Source: Acidimicrobiaceae bacterium (GTDB taxonomy: Bacteria; Actinomycetota; Acidimicrobiia; Acidimicrobiales; Aldehydirespiratoraceae). Taken from it: DNA of 53,676 nucleotides. Shown in pieces: positions 16,240-24,672 of the stretch. Within the stretch, counting starts at the first letter, position 1; each line of letters starts with the position of its first letter. The notes below the pieces were generated by a model that ran no database searches, was not told the DNA's origin, and saw only the letters and a program-made list of their open reading frames with translations. The position numbers and the translations under genes were made by a program. Location of the stretch: positions 1-53,676 of the forward strand of contig JAPPJC010000053.1 in NCBI GenBank assembly GCA_028820455.1. The letters are read 5' to 3'.

Positions 16240-16381
16240 CATCAACTCGTCAAGATACGCAGTAGTGCTTCAGGTAGACATTGCACCAGGAAAACTTGAG
16301 ATATTCACACAGTTCTAGCGTGAAACCCCAATGATAATCCGCAGCAATTTTACCGGCACAGTAAAGGTCGTTCATTTGAAA

Positions 16382-16399
16382 GGAGATATAGGAGATATA
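16382..16399 (+). promoter_or_regulatory. Tandem duplicated Shine-Dalgarno before the pilin-like gene
   Basis: The 9-mer ggagatata occurs twice in direct succession (16382-16390 and 16391-16399), directly before ATG 16401. The upstream copy has near-ideal spacing to the start, whereas the downstream copy is closer. A duplicated ribosome site could raise expression of the abundant pilin or serve as a slippage-tunable element. Confidence 0.65.
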
Positions 16400-16400
16400 T

Positions 16401-16637
16401 ATGCTTACACGAAGTTATGAAAATCATCGTAGTCCACAATACACGATAAAGCAGAATTCCAAGTCAAGCTTGTGGCGCAGCGACAGAGGCGAAGGAATCA
16501 TATCGACTGCAATAGCAGTGCTGATTGTAGCTTTTCTAGGAGCAGCCATGTGGGTGGCATTCGACAATATTTGGGGTAGTGCTGAAACAAGCATTAGAGA
16601 ACAAATCCAGATTATAGGGACTGAAGATGGCAAATAA
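16401..16637 (+). CDS. Flp-like small pilin candidate
   Basis: A 78-residue protein with a hydrophilic N-terminus, then DRGEGIISTAIAVLIVAFLG (about 29-48), a hydrophobic helix preceded by a charged Gly-containing site as in class III signal peptides of Flp/Tad pilins. A short polar C-terminus follows. It is the first gene after tadC and has a strong duplicated ribosome site, which fits the major pilin. Its stop TAA overlaps the next start (TAATG). Confidence 0.65.
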   Translation: MLTRSYENHRSPQYTIKQNSKSSLWRSDRGEGIISTAIAVLIVAFLGAAMWVAFDNIWGSAETSIREQIQIIGTEDGK

Positions 16638-17071
16638 TGGGATTTCGCGCCAACCGTATGCCTGCCATACCACAGATAACGGATCAGGGCTCCGGTTTGT
16701 TTGGGATGCTTGCAGGAGTAACCGTATTTCTGCTTCTTTTGATTGCCGCTGTACAAATATTGTTCAACTTGTATGCTACCACAGTTGTTACTAGTGCTGC
16801 AGTTAGTGCAACCAGGATCGTAGCAGGTTATGACAGTGTCAGTAACCGTTGTGAAGCTACAAAAACAGCCGAGGATATGTTTTGGCAGCTGCTGGGTGAT
16901 TATCGGCATCATGGCTCTGCGGACCTAACGTGGGTCTGCAACGATAATGACAAAGTGAAACTGAAAGTGACGGCTGAACATCCCACGATTTTGCCGGAGA
17001 AATTGCAAAGACTTATCGGGCTTAACCGATTGAACAGAATCATCGAAATGCGGGTTGAGGATGTCCGGTAG
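16637..17071 (+). CDS. TadE-like pseudopilin
   Basis: A 144-residue protein. After about 16 residues it has DQGSGLFGMLAGVTVFLLLL, a single hydrophobic helix behind a short charged leader as in TadE-like proteins, then NLYATTVVTSAAVSATRIVA and an extracytoplasmic domain with two or three Cys. Such minor pseudopilins take part in Tad pilus initiation. It overlaps its neighbours by 1 base upstream and about 11 bases downstream. Confidence 0.7.
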   Translation: MGFRANRMPAIPQITDQGSGLFGMLAGVTVFLLLLIAAVQILFNLYATTVVTSAAVSATRIVAGYDSVSNRCEATKTAEDMFWQLLGDYRHHGSADLTWVCNDNDKVKLKVTAEHPTILPEKLQRLIGLNRLNRIIEMRVEDVR

Positions 17072-17546
17072 ATCCAGCAATCAAATCTCTGAAGACAGTG
17101 GGCGGGTTGGCAAAGACAGTGGGCAGGTTGGAGGCATCGAAGTCCTATCTTTTGGTTTCTTGATATTTGTTTCAGTCACGCTGATAATAGTAAATGCTTG
17201 GGGGGTTATCGACGCCAAACTAGCAGTCACCTCAGCTGCTCGTGAAGCGGTCAGAGCTTACGTGGAGACAAACGGCGAAAACGCGGCAAATATTGCTGCG
17301 ATACAGCAAGCATTGGAAACTTTGGATTCATATGGTCGAGGTGGCCACAGAGCTACAGTGAATTCTCCGGTTGTCGATGGCCTGTATCGCCGTTGTGGCA
17401 GGGTGACTGTTACAGTGTCCTACGATTTGCCTACTGTTGCGGTTCCTTTTATTGGAGGATTCGGAAGTTTGCAACCTGTCACTTCAACCTTCACTGAAGT
17501 GATAGACCCATTTCGATCAGGATTGGATGGGATTGCGCAGTGCTAG
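17061..17546 (+). CDS. TadE-like pseudopilin
   Basis: A 161-residue protein starting at ATG 17061; an in-frame TTG lies at 17055. The N-terminus contains a 7-codon tandem duplication (DSGRVGK then DSGQVGG), then GGIEVLSFGFLIFVSVTLII as the single hydrophobic helix and KLAVTSAAREAVRAYV, characteristic of TadE. The extracytoplasmic part ends with two Cys. It overlaps the preceding and following genes by 7-11 bases. Confidence 0.7.
   Translation: MSGRSSNQISEDSGRVGKDSGQVGGIEVLSFGFLIFVSVTLIIVNAWGVIDAKLAVTSAAREAVRAYVETNGENAANIAAIQQALETLDSYGRGGHRATVNSPVVDGLYRRCGRVTVTVSYDLPTVAVPFIGGFGSLQPVTSTFTEVIDPFRSGLDGIAQC
17092..17131. repeat. Tandem 21-bp (7-codon) duplication near a pseudopilin start
   Basis: aagacagtgggcgggttgg at 17092-17110 recurs at 17113-17131 with one change. 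It keeps the frame and lengthens the leader before the hydrophobic helix. Confidence 0.9.
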
Positions 17547-17977
17547 ATAGATTCAATGCAAATGACCGCGGTACTGTCTTACTGCTTTTTCCTACCTCTG
17601 TGATCGTGGTTTTAGTTCTTGCAGCTATTGTGCTTGACTTCGGTTTAGTGCACGTGCGAACACAAGAACTAAGAGCTGTAGCTGCCTCAGCAGCGAATGA
17701 TGTTCTAGGGGCTATTGATATTCACATGTTACGCAGCACAGGAAACATAACGTTCGATCTCGATGTTGCACACAGTTTAGCCGAGACAGCCATAGCAACC
17801 GGGCCATTACCAGCAGCTTCAGTCGAGTCTGTTTCGGTGGTTCTTGACGCAGAGAACCGCTGGAAGATCACTGTGACAGCTAGAATGCGTATCGATTATA
17901 TGATCGCTCCGGCTCTGCCTGGCAGAAAACGTAGCCTACAGGTTGCAGTATCTGAAAGTGTCTTTGTTGTTTCTTGA
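17540..17977 (+). CDS. TadG/Rv3660-type minor pilus protein (TadE-like)
   Basis: A 145-residue protein starting at GTG 17540 inside the end of the previous gene. DRGTVLLLFPTSVIVVLVLA (about 9-28) is a hydrophobic helix after a short leader, and LVHVRTQELRAVAASAANDV matches the TadG-like amphipathic segment. It is the last gene of the pilus operon and lies 52 bp before ispH. Confidence 0.65.
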   Translation: MLDRFNANDRGTVLLLFPTSVIVVLVLAAIVLDFGLVHVRTQELRAVAASAANDVLGAIDIHMLRSTGNITFDLDVAHSLAETAIATGPLPAASVESVSVVLDAENRWKITVTARMRIDYMIAPALPGRKRSLQVAVSESVFVVS

Positions 17978-18029
17978 TATAGAAGCCGACATTTCTTTTA
18001 TTGACACTAAGCTACTACTAGAGGTAGTT

Positions 18030-19157
18030 ATGGTCGACTCAGTGTTACTTGCCGCACCGCGTAGCTTTTGCGCGGGTGTCGAGATGGCAATCAAAGCTCT
18101 TGCTTGGATGGTGCAAGCCTTTGAGCCGCCGGTTTACTGCTATCACGAGATTGTGCACAACAAAATCGTAGTAGAACGCTTTGAGAATATTGGGGTTGTC
18201 TTCGTCAATGACATAGATGAAGTTCCCGAAGGTATGCCTATCATGTTATCTGCACATGGATCGGCTCCCGAAGTGATTGCCACCGCCGAAGAACGTGGCA
18301 GTTATTTGGTGGATGCGGTTTGCCCTTTAGTAACCAAGGTGCATCACGAGGTTAAAACTCGAGCCAACAAAGGATATCAGATAATATACGTGGGCCATGA
18401 AAATCATGAAGAAGCCGTTGGTACGATGGCTGTGGCACCTGAGGTTATTCACCGGGTGGATTCGGTTGAAGACGTAGAAGCTTTGCCTTCCTTTTCAGAG
18501 CCTGTTGCTATTCTGACTCAGACGACTTTGTCGCAAAGTGATTGGGAGGGCGTGCTATCAGCCGCTGAGGATAAAGTTGAAAATCTCTGGCAGCCATCTC
18601 GTAGTGATCTCTGTTTCGCTACGACTAATCGGCAATCTGCTCTGATAAACATAGCCCCCTATTGTGACGCAATAATAGTTATCGGGTCAGCTAACTCTTC
18701 CAATACCTGTTCTTTGGTAGCTAGAGCAGAAGAAACTGGTTGTCCGCGTGTGTATCGTGTGAACAATGCTGAAGAAGTGCCAAACGATTTACATGGCACG
18801 ATCGGTGTGACCGCTGGAGCCTCCGCTCCAGAAGAACAAGTAAGAGCAGTTATCGATACTTTGGCTCCAACCCAAGGCGTAAAGGAAGTACGGCTAAACA
18901 ATGAGACCGTCTATTTTCCTCTGCCGCGTAATTTACGTGCCTTAGTAAATGCCATTGACTCTATCGGAGTGACTTTTGGACTCGACTACGATTGCCGCCC
19001 TCGCTTGAACGATCGCACGATGGATGCTAGCCAAGTTTTGAGCTTCCTAGACGAAGAAGACAGCAACTTAGTCGACGAACAGCGAGAGGAAGTTCGAGAA
19101 GATGCCATCTCTCCTCGCAATGGCTCTTCGCCAGCCAAGGTACGAGCTCTTATATAG
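18030..19157 (+). CDS. ispH: 4-hydroxy-3-methylbut-2-enyl diphosphate reductase
   Basis: The last enzyme of the MEP isoprenoid pathway; an iron-sulfur reductase that makes IPP and DMAPP. ATG 18030 gives 375 residues and places the first cluster Cys correctly (APRSFCAGVEMA). The other two cluster Cys are in DAVCPLVTKVH and SNTCSLVARAEE, with catalytic-site blocks HEIVHN, SAHGSAPE and TTLSQSDW. The C-terminus extends about 50 charged residues past the usual end (DEEDSNLVDEQREEVREDA). This extension overlaps the convergent plsC gene by 172 bp. dxs of the same pathway is at 49 kb. Confidence 0.93.
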   Translation: MVDSVLLAAPRSFCAGVEMAIKALAWMVQAFEPPVYCYHEIVHNKIVVERFENIGVVFVNDIDEVPEGMPIMLSAHGSAPEVIATAEERGSYLVDAVCPLVTKVHHEVKTRANKGYQIIYVGHENHEEAVGTMAVAPEVIHRVDSVEDVEALPSFSEPVAILTQTTLSQSDWEGVLSAAEDKVENLWQPSRSDLCFATTNRQSALINIAPYCDAIIVIGSANSSNTCSLVARAEETGCPRVYRVNNAEEVPNDLHGTIGVTAGASAPEEQVRAVIDTLAPTQGVKEVRLNNETVYFPLPRNLRALVNAIDSIGVTFGLDYDCRPRLNDRTMDASQVLSFLDEEDSNLVDEQREEVREDAISPRNGSSPAKVRALI

Positions 19158-19831
19158 AGCTTTTCAAGTTCAGCGAACAATACGTCGGTTAGAGTGGTCA
19201 ATTGTTTGCGCGGTACTTGTTTATTCTGTTTTGGTAGTGGGTATATGGGATGGCCTATCACAACAACAATACGCGCAGGGCGAGGCACTATGGATCCGAT
19301 TGGTAGAGCTTTGGCTGTTCCTCCCAACCCAACTGGCACTATCGGTGTATTTGCACGTGATGCTATGAACATTAGACCGTCACGCAGGTGAGCACGCTGT
19401 AATCTGGTGTCAGGCCTGCAAGTACCCTCAGGGAACACTACCAGTGACTCACCGTTAGTCAACACGTTCATGGCTGTTCTGAGTGCTTTAAGATCGCCTT
19501 TGGCGCGATCTACCGGAAACCCACCTAGAAGTGAGACAAAAAATCCTAGAAGTTTTATATCCCACAAGCTTTTTCTAGCCATAAAACGCATAGGACGTCG
19601 TGTGATCATAGCAACAACAGGTGTGTCTAGGTATGAACGATGCACAGGTGCAAGTATGAACGGCTCAGATGGTAAGTTGGTACTACCTTCCACACGGAAT
19701 CGGAATAACAGCTTAAAAACCGGCCGAAATGTCACCCATAGCAAACGATAAACAATACTTCCCACACGAATCCGGCTGTGACGACGGGCTGTTGTGATCC
19801 ACTCGCGTTCTTTATGTCTACGATTCTTCAT
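18986..19831 (-). CDS. plsC: 1-acylglycerol-3-phosphate acyltransferase (PlsC family)
   Basis: A 281-residue acyltransferase of phospholipid synthesis. The catalytic HX4D motif is in APVHRSYLDTPVV and the substrate motif in VVFPEGTCRPD; IVPVGLGGTAKALP follows. ATG 19831 (MKNRRHKEREW) is chosen because longer frames run into cmk; the start overlaps the cmk end by 14 bases, as in a coupled operon. The last 50 residues are Ser/Arg-rich and are encoded opposite the end of ispH, so they may be a low-complexity tail created by loss of an earlier stop. Confidence 0.85.
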   Translation of the reverse strand: MKNRRHKEREWITTARRHSRIRVGSIVYRLLWVTFRPVFKLLFRFRVEGSTNLPSEPFILAPVHRSYLDTPVVAMITRRPMRFMARKSLWDIKLLGFFVSLLGGFPVDRAKGDLKALRTAMNVLTNGESLVVFPEGTCRPDTRLQRAHLRDGLMFIASRANTPIVPVGLGGTAKALPIGSIVPRPARIVVVIGHPIYPLPKQNKQVPRKQLTTLTDVLFAELEKLYIRARTLAGEEPLRGEMASSRTSSRCSSTKLLSSSSRKLKTWLASIVRSFKRGRQS

Positions 19832-20588
19832 ATATCGGTAGCTTTGTCGGTAGATAATCATCTTTGAATGCATCCCAAGCCGGCCTGGATTTCATGTGGT
19901 CGATGATGAAATCAATAACCTGCTCTCGAGTACGGTTGGTTGTGTCGATCAATAAAGCATTCCTAGACGCAGTTTCAGCATCGATAAGAGGGCCAACTGA
20001 GCGGTTAGTGTCGACGTAGTTCCTGCGAGCTAGATCAGCTGAGATCTCTTCCAAAGATCTAGTAGCAGTAGAACCGTCTGCCAAGTGATCATCCAACACG
20101 CCAGTATCAGCATCTGCATTTTCTTGCAATGCTCGACGTCTTGCAGCTTCGGCGGGGTGAACAGTCAAGTAAAACTTAAAAGCAGCATCAGGGAAAACCA
20201 CTGTACCTATGTCGCGCCCTTCAAGCACTCCTCCACCTCGCCTTTCAACCCAATCTTGCTGAAGAGCTACAAGCCTTGTACGCACCCCCGCAACAGCGGA
20301 CACGCCACTCACGGCCTTACTCACTGCGGCACTTCGTATTTCTTTTGTTACGTCAACATCATCGACTACTACTAGATCACCTTCTACACGTATGCAAATG
20401 TTTCGCACTACAGAAACTACAAAAGCCTCATCATTCAAGGGGCCTCCTGATTTCAGCACCGCCAAAGCAACCGCACGGTACATGGAACCAGTGTTAAGAG
20501 ACTCTAAACCCAAACGAGCAGCCAATGCTATGGCTACCGTGGTTTTGCCCGATCCTGCCGGACCGTCAATAGCGACTACTCTCAACAT
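19818..20588 (-). CDS. cmk: Cytidylate kinase
   Basis: Phosphorylates CMP and dCMP. 256 residues from ATG 20588; a GTG two codons earlier is possible. The P-loop is GPAGSGKTTVA near residue 8. SLNTGSMYRAVAL, LEGRDIGTVVFPDA and the lid region ARRRALQENAD are all conserved. About 9 bp separate it from aroA upstream, and it overlaps plsC downstream. The gene order aroA-cmk is conserved in many bacteria. Confidence 0.93.
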   Translation of the reverse strand: MLRVVAIDGPAGSGKTTVAIALAARLGLESLNTGSMYRAVALAVLKSGGPLNDEAFVVSVVRNICIRVEGDLVVVDDVDVTKEIRSAAVSKAVSGVSAVAGVRTRLVALQQDWVERRGGGVLEGRDIGTVVFPDAAFKFYLTVHPAEAARRRALQENADADTGVLDDHLADGSTATRSLEEISADLARRNYVDTNRSVGPLIDAETASRNALLIDTTNRTREQVIDFIIDHMKSRPAWDAFKDDYLPTKLPIYEES

Positions 20589-20597
20589 TAGCACTAC

Positions 20598-21902
20598 TTA
20601 TTCAATGTAAAGTTTTTCTAAAGTAGAGAAAAAATCTGGGAAAGTTTTAGCTACACAACCAGGGTTTTCAATTTCGATGCCTGGAACGACTAGTCCCAAT
20701 ACCGAAAAAGCCATTGCCATACGATGGTCGTTGTAAGTGTTGATTCTCGCCCCGGTTGGGCATTGTCCAGGCGTAGGTGACACGGTAAAACCGTCAACAT
20801 GTTCATAGGCGGCAACACCGCAACGGCGTAATTCTTCAACTGAAGCAGTGATGCGATCACTCTCTTTGTCTCTTATGAAGCCTACGCCTTCTACAGTGGT
20901 AGAGCCCTCGGCAAATGCAGCCACAACAGCCAGAGTGGGTACCGTATCGGATAAATCGGTAAGCCCGACATTGATACCCCTCAAGTGACCCCCGGTTACG
21001 GTGATATTTTGCTGAGAGCTCGAATTGCATGCATTAGTCATCACCGAGGCACCCATTTTTTTCAATACCGAAGCAAAAGCAATGTCGCCTTGGATTGAAT
21101 TCATATACAGGTTGGCCAGTTGGATACTTCCACCTGTGATTGCCGCCGCAGCCCAAAAATACGAGGCCGCTGAAGCATCAGGTTCGACAACGTAATCTCC
21201 TGGTGATTTGTAACCACCGCCAGCTACGCGTATCGAGTTTTGCCCTATTTCCACTTCAGCAGCGAAAGCTCGCATTACCTGTGCGGTCATTTCAATGTAA
21301 GGCCGGCTCACAGGTGTTGTGTCAAGATGAAAAATCAATCCGCCGGGCACTAGTGGTGCTGCTAACATCAAGCCCGACAAAAACTGGCTAGAACGATCAA
21401 CAGACACAGTAACCTGTCCTGACCTTAAAGGCCCCTGTACCCGCAAAGGAAGACTATTGTGCGGTGCTGTGTCGACAACTACGCTAAGACTCCGCAAAGC
21501 ATCCACAATGTCACTGAAAGGCCGAGACCGTAGCTGAAGATGACCGTCGATTGTTATCGGGATTGCTGTTGTAGCAGCTACTGCAACTAGAAACCTGCTA
21601 GTAGTACCCGACATGCGGGCGTCTATCATCGTTTTCGGTTTCGGCTTGATAGTTCCGTCTAGGCCTTCAATGGTTATTTGCTTAGCTGCTGGATCAGTTG
21701 AAACATCACTGCCCAGGCAAGCAATCGCATCCAGCATGGCTTCAGTGTCATCTGCGAATAAAGCTCCTCTGATTTCAGTAGTACCAGAAGCTAAAGCAGC
21801 GCATAACAGAGCACGGTTGGTGATACTTTTAGAGCCTGGCAGTTCGATAGTAGCCTTAGGTGGAGCTGTTAAAGGTTTGATCGGTATGAAGTCGTCCATC
21901 AC
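20598..21902 (-). CDS. aroA: 3-phosphoshikimate 1-carboxyvinyltransferase (EPSP synthase)
   Basis: The sixth step of the shikimate pathway. 434 residues with LPGSKSITNRALLCAALASG at the N-terminus, SGTTSRFLVAV (PEP/shikimate loop), DRSSQFLSGLMLAAPL, EPDASAASYFWAAAAI and NDHRMAMAFSVLG near the end. The start has tandem Met codons (MMDD). It lies 31 bp after tyrA and just before cmk in one minus-strand operon. Confidence 0.95.
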   Translation of the reverse strand: MMDDFIPIKPLTAPPKATIELPGSKSITNRALLCAALASGTTEIRGALFADDTEAMLDAIACLGSDVSTDPAAKQITIEGLDGTIKPKPKTMIDARMSGTTSRFLVAVAATTAIPITIDGHLQLRSRPFSDIVDALRSLSVVVDTAPHNSLPLRVQGPLRSGQVTVSVDRSSQFLSGLMLAAPLVPGGLIFHLDTTPVSRPYIEMTAQVMRAFAAEVEIGQNSIRVAGGGYKSPGDYVVEPDASAASYFWAAAAITGGSIQLANLYMNSIQGDIAFASVLKKMGASVMTNACNSSSQQNITVTGGHLRGINVGLTDLSDTVPTLAVVAAFAEGSTTVEGVGFIRDKESDRITASVEELRRCGVAAYEHVDGFTVSPTPGQCPTGARINTYNDHRMAMAFSVLGLVVPGIEIENPGCVAKTFPDFFSTLEKLYIE

Positions 21903-21933
21903 CTGAGTACGAAAATATTGCTTTGCGTTTAGA

Positions 21934-23016
21934 TCATCCTAAGTTGACGATTAACGGACGATATCCGAGTTCTATAAGACTGTCACGCATTTGGGGTGCT
22001 GAATCGCTCTGAATCAAGATAGTGATAAGCCCGTGCGGCCCTTCGACGGAGTGCACGATATGTATGTCGTATATGTTGATGTCCAGATCGGCAGCCAGCA
22101 TGGCAATTTTCGCCAATTGACCTTTTTCGTCAGGAATGATGACGCGCAGTTCTACTAGTTTGGAGGTCTCAGGTGCGGTGGTAGGTAGATTCAAGCGGGT
22201 CTTACGAGCTTCTTCAAGTCTGGCTAGCAGTTCATCGGTATCATTGCCAGCGACAATGCCGCGTAGTTCTTTCAGCTCGTCGATCAGTTGTTCCAATGCT
22301 TCAATTATGGCAGTACTGTTAGCTGAGCAGATCCCAGGCCAGATGGCTGAGTTTGCTGACGCTATACGTGTCATATCTCGAAACCCACCTGCTGCAAGCC
22401 TTAAAACGGCCCGGTGTTCTGAAGACCAGCGGCGAGCCACACGGACTAGCGTTGTTGCTGTGAGCATGGGAACATGAGACACCAAAGCCACTAGTCGATC
22501 ATGTTTTTCGGGTGTAAGTACTATGGCTTGCGCCCCGAATTCGGTTACAATCTTTCGTACCTCAGTTAGAGTGTTATCGTCAGTGTGAACTGTTGGGGTG
22601 AGAACCCAGACAGCCCCGTCAAATAGTTCAGCACTAGAACCTGTCAAGCCTTTCTGCTCATTTCCGGCCATAGGATGGCCGGCTACAAAACGTGGATCAG
22701 TGATTTCAGTGGCTACTGGTGTTTTTACACTCCCGACATCGGTAACCAACTTAGTACCAGCTTCAAGTAGTTGCTGTGCTGCGCCAGCTAGTTGGTCAAC
22801 AGGTGTAGCCACCACTCCTAGATCGTATGGACCAGGTTCGCCTATCCGATCGATTGCTCCAACCGCAATAGCATCTGTAGTTCGCTGAGGATCCGTGTCG
22901 AAGCCGGTGACGTGCCACCCATCGCGGCGAAGTGCCATACCGACAGAGCCTCCGATTAGGCCAGTACCAGAAATAATTGCTTTTTGTTGTTGTGGCACAA
23001 TCGGTGATGATAGCAC
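21934..23016 (-). CDS. tyrA: Prephenate dehydrogenase with C-terminal ACT domain
   Basis: Converts prephenate to 4-hydroxyphenylpyruvate in tyrosine synthesis. The Rossmann motif IISGTGLIGGSVGMALRRDG is followed by VATPVDQLAG, DVGSVKTPV and FVAGHPMAGNEQKG (catalytic His region). A C-terminal ACT-like regulatory domain (LRVIIPDEKGQLAKIAMLAA) probably senses an amino acid. The longest frame reaches ATG 23088, but that start lies beside the displaced repeat copy from rluB and gives an unusual leader. I prefer GTG 23016 or GTG 22998. Confidence 0.88.
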   Translation of the reverse strand: MLSSPIVPQQQKAIISGTGLIGGSVGMALRRDGWHVTGFDTDPQRTTDAIAVGAIDRIGEPGPYDLGVVATPVDQLAGAAQQLLEAGTKLVTDVGSVKTPVATEITDPRFVAGHPMAGNEQKGLTGSSAELFDGAVWVLTPTVHTDDNTLTEVRKIVTEFGAQAIVLTPEKHDRLVALVSHVPMLTATTLVRVARRWSSEHRAVLRLAAGGFRDMTRIASANSAIWPGICSANSTAIIEALEQLIDELKELRGIVAGNDTDELLARLEEARKTRLNLPTTAPETSKLVELRVIIPDEKGQLAKIAMLAADLDINIYDIHIVHSVEGPHGLITILIQSDSAPQMRDSLIELGYRPLIVNLG

Positions 23017-23064
23017 ATTTAAAACTTCGTCATTGCATTTGTTCGTGAATTTCTTATTGACACT

Positions 23065-23152
23065 GAAGCGTTCACATGCGACATGCACCTATGAGAACTT
23101 CACCCGTGTGATCACGCGGCCACAGTGCGACCCGAAGCGTTCACAGTGCGAC
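23065..23152. repeat. Diverged direct-repeat pair at the rluB 3' end (period 69)
   Basis: gaagcgttcaca occurs at 23065-23076 and 23134-23145, each followed by near-identical tgcgac and a related tail. The right copy contains the rluB stop (23141-23143). A second, 21-bp overlap repeat (cacagtgcgac at 23121 and 23142) is superimposed. The geometry matches the other pairs, but this one is degraded. Confidence 0.6.
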
Positions 23153-23893
23153 TGCTTCCTCTAACGCTATTATCTCCGAATCAGTCAAGTGTCGCCACGA
23201 GCCTGGTTGTAACTGCTTATCCGTCAGTGGGCCTATACGAATTCTTATCAGACGTTCAACAGGATGGCCTACTGTTTCGCACATACGCCTGATTTGACGT
23301 TTACGACCCTCTTTAATCTTCAGACGCAAGACACTGGATGATACTGGTGATACCTTGGCTGGTGCTGTGATACCATCGCTTAAAGGCACTCCTTGCCTCA
23401 GTTTTCGCAAAGTTCTAGGTGATGGACAACCCATTACATGAACAAGATAGTCTTTCTCAACTCCAAAAGACGGATGTGTAAGTCGATGAGCCAGATCACC
23501 GTCATTGGTTAGCAATAACAATCCTCCGGTGGACATGTCGAGGCGACCCACTGGAAACACTCTTGGTTTTGCAGGTACAAAATCAACCACCACAGGTCGC
23601 CCGTGAGTATCAGAGACTGTGGTCACCACACCAACGGGTTTATTGAGCAGATAGAAGACGCGGGCGGGCAATTCGACAATTGTTTCACCGTCTACTTCAA
23701 CTACAGATGTCCTCATGTCAACACGACAACCCAATTGTGCGATCTGGCCGTCAACACGTACGCGCTGTTCGGTGATCAGCTTTTCACAGGCACGACGACT
23801 ACCAAATCCAGCTTTAGCCAACACTTTTTGCACTCGTTCGCCTGACCGTTGAGGCTGCTGCCGGTCTTTGTGGGAAGCTTCTACAGTGTTCAT
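23141..23893 (-). CDS. rluB: 23S rRNA pseudouridine synthase (RluB/RsuA family)
   Basis: A 250-residue RNA-modifying enzyme. The S4 domain (about 19-65) begins RVQKVLAKAGFGSRRACEKL, and the catalytic domain contains GRLDMSTGGLLLLTNDGDLA with the active-site Asp. LKIKEGRKRQIRRMCETVGH is the usual RNA-binding block. The gene lies upstream of tyrA. Its last codons sit inside a degraded direct-repeat pair. Confidence 0.92.
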   Translation of the reverse strand: MNTVEASHKDRQQPQRSGERVQKVLAKAGFGSRRACEKLITEQRVRVDGQIAQLGCRVDMRTSVVEVDGETIVELPARVFYLLNKPVGVVTTVSDTHGRPVVVDFVPAKPRVFPVGRLDMSTGGLLLLTNDGDLAHRLTHPSFGVEKDYLVHVMGCPSPRTLRKLRQGVPLSDGITAPAKVSPVSSSVLRLKIKEGRKRQIRRMCETVGHPVERLIRIRIGPLTDKQLQPGSWRHLTDSEIIALEEAVAL

Positions 23894-23957
23894 AATCGTT
23901 GCTAACAGATCTACAGGTTAATTGGTTGCAAGTATTTGCCATGGTACACTCAAGCGC

Positions 23958-24437
23958 ATGACTAGTTATTTTGAGATTATCGATTTTCTTAATGAGGCAC
24001 TTGCCGCAGAGTTGACAGCGATGAACCAATATTTCCTTCATGCAAAGATGTGTGAGGAATGGGGGTACAAACATCTTGCTTCCCTCTACCGCGCGGAGAG
24101 CATGGAAGAAATGAGTCATGCCGAGGAGCTGATAGATAGAATTCTTTTGCTTGAAGGTACACCTGAACTGCAAAAATTGAATCGTGTGGAAGTAGGCCGG
24201 GATATAGAAGAACAAATAGAACTTAATCTGCAACTTGAACAAGAAGCAGTCGATCGATACCGTCGAGGTATTCTGCTTTGTTTGGAAAAAAATGATCCAG
24301 GCACACGTAACCTGCTCGAACGTTTCTTTGTTGATGAAGAGAAGCATTGCAGTTGGTATAAAACCCAGCAGTCATTGATACAAGACATTGGTATTCAATG
24401 TTACCAACAGCTAATGATAGGGAAAGTCGAAGATTAG
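23958..24437 (+). CDS. bfr: Bacterioferritin
   Basis: A 159-residue heme-containing iron-storage ferritin. ATG 23958 (MTSYFEIIDFLNEAL) gives the standard length. All dinuclear ferroxidase ligands are at canonical positions: Glu18, Glu51, His54, Glu94, Glu127 and His130. Met52, the axial heme ligand, is present too. It should be a functional 24-subunit cage that stores iron and limits Fenton chemistry. It stands alone between divergent rluB and trpS. No clear iron box was identified. Confidence 0.95.
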   Translation: MTSYFEIIDFLNEALAAELTAMNQYFLHAKMCEEWGYKHLASLYRAESMEEMSHAEELIDRILLLEGTPELQKLNRVEVGRDIEEQIELNLQLEQEAVDRYRRGILLCLEKNDPGTRNLLERFFVDEEKHCSWYKTQQSLIQDIGIQCYQQLMIGKVED

Positions 24438-24462
24438 GAACGGATTAAGCGTCTATAAGCGA

Positions 24463-24490
24463 ACTAACTTAATGAGCCAGTCAAGTTAGT
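24463..24490. terminator. Hairpin downstream of bfr
   Basis: ACTAACTT and AAGTTAGT form an 8-bp AT-rich stem with a 12-base loop, 26 bp after the bfr stop. It is weak and lacks a T run. The rest of the 235-bp gap to trpS shows nothing recognisable. Confidence 0.25.
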
Positions 24491-24672
24491 AACCAACTCG
24501 TTAAGTAATGTTGGTATTCTTGACAACGGGACGATCATGCGATCGATGTTTCGCGTTGTGATGAATGTCCAGTTTCGACGTCCTGCTATTCTTCAGTGGT
24601 GTCAGCGTTGGTTTTGGCAGTGCGGTCCGTGTTTTTTAAGCAATGTTCAATCTGTAATGATTTGAAAAGATT

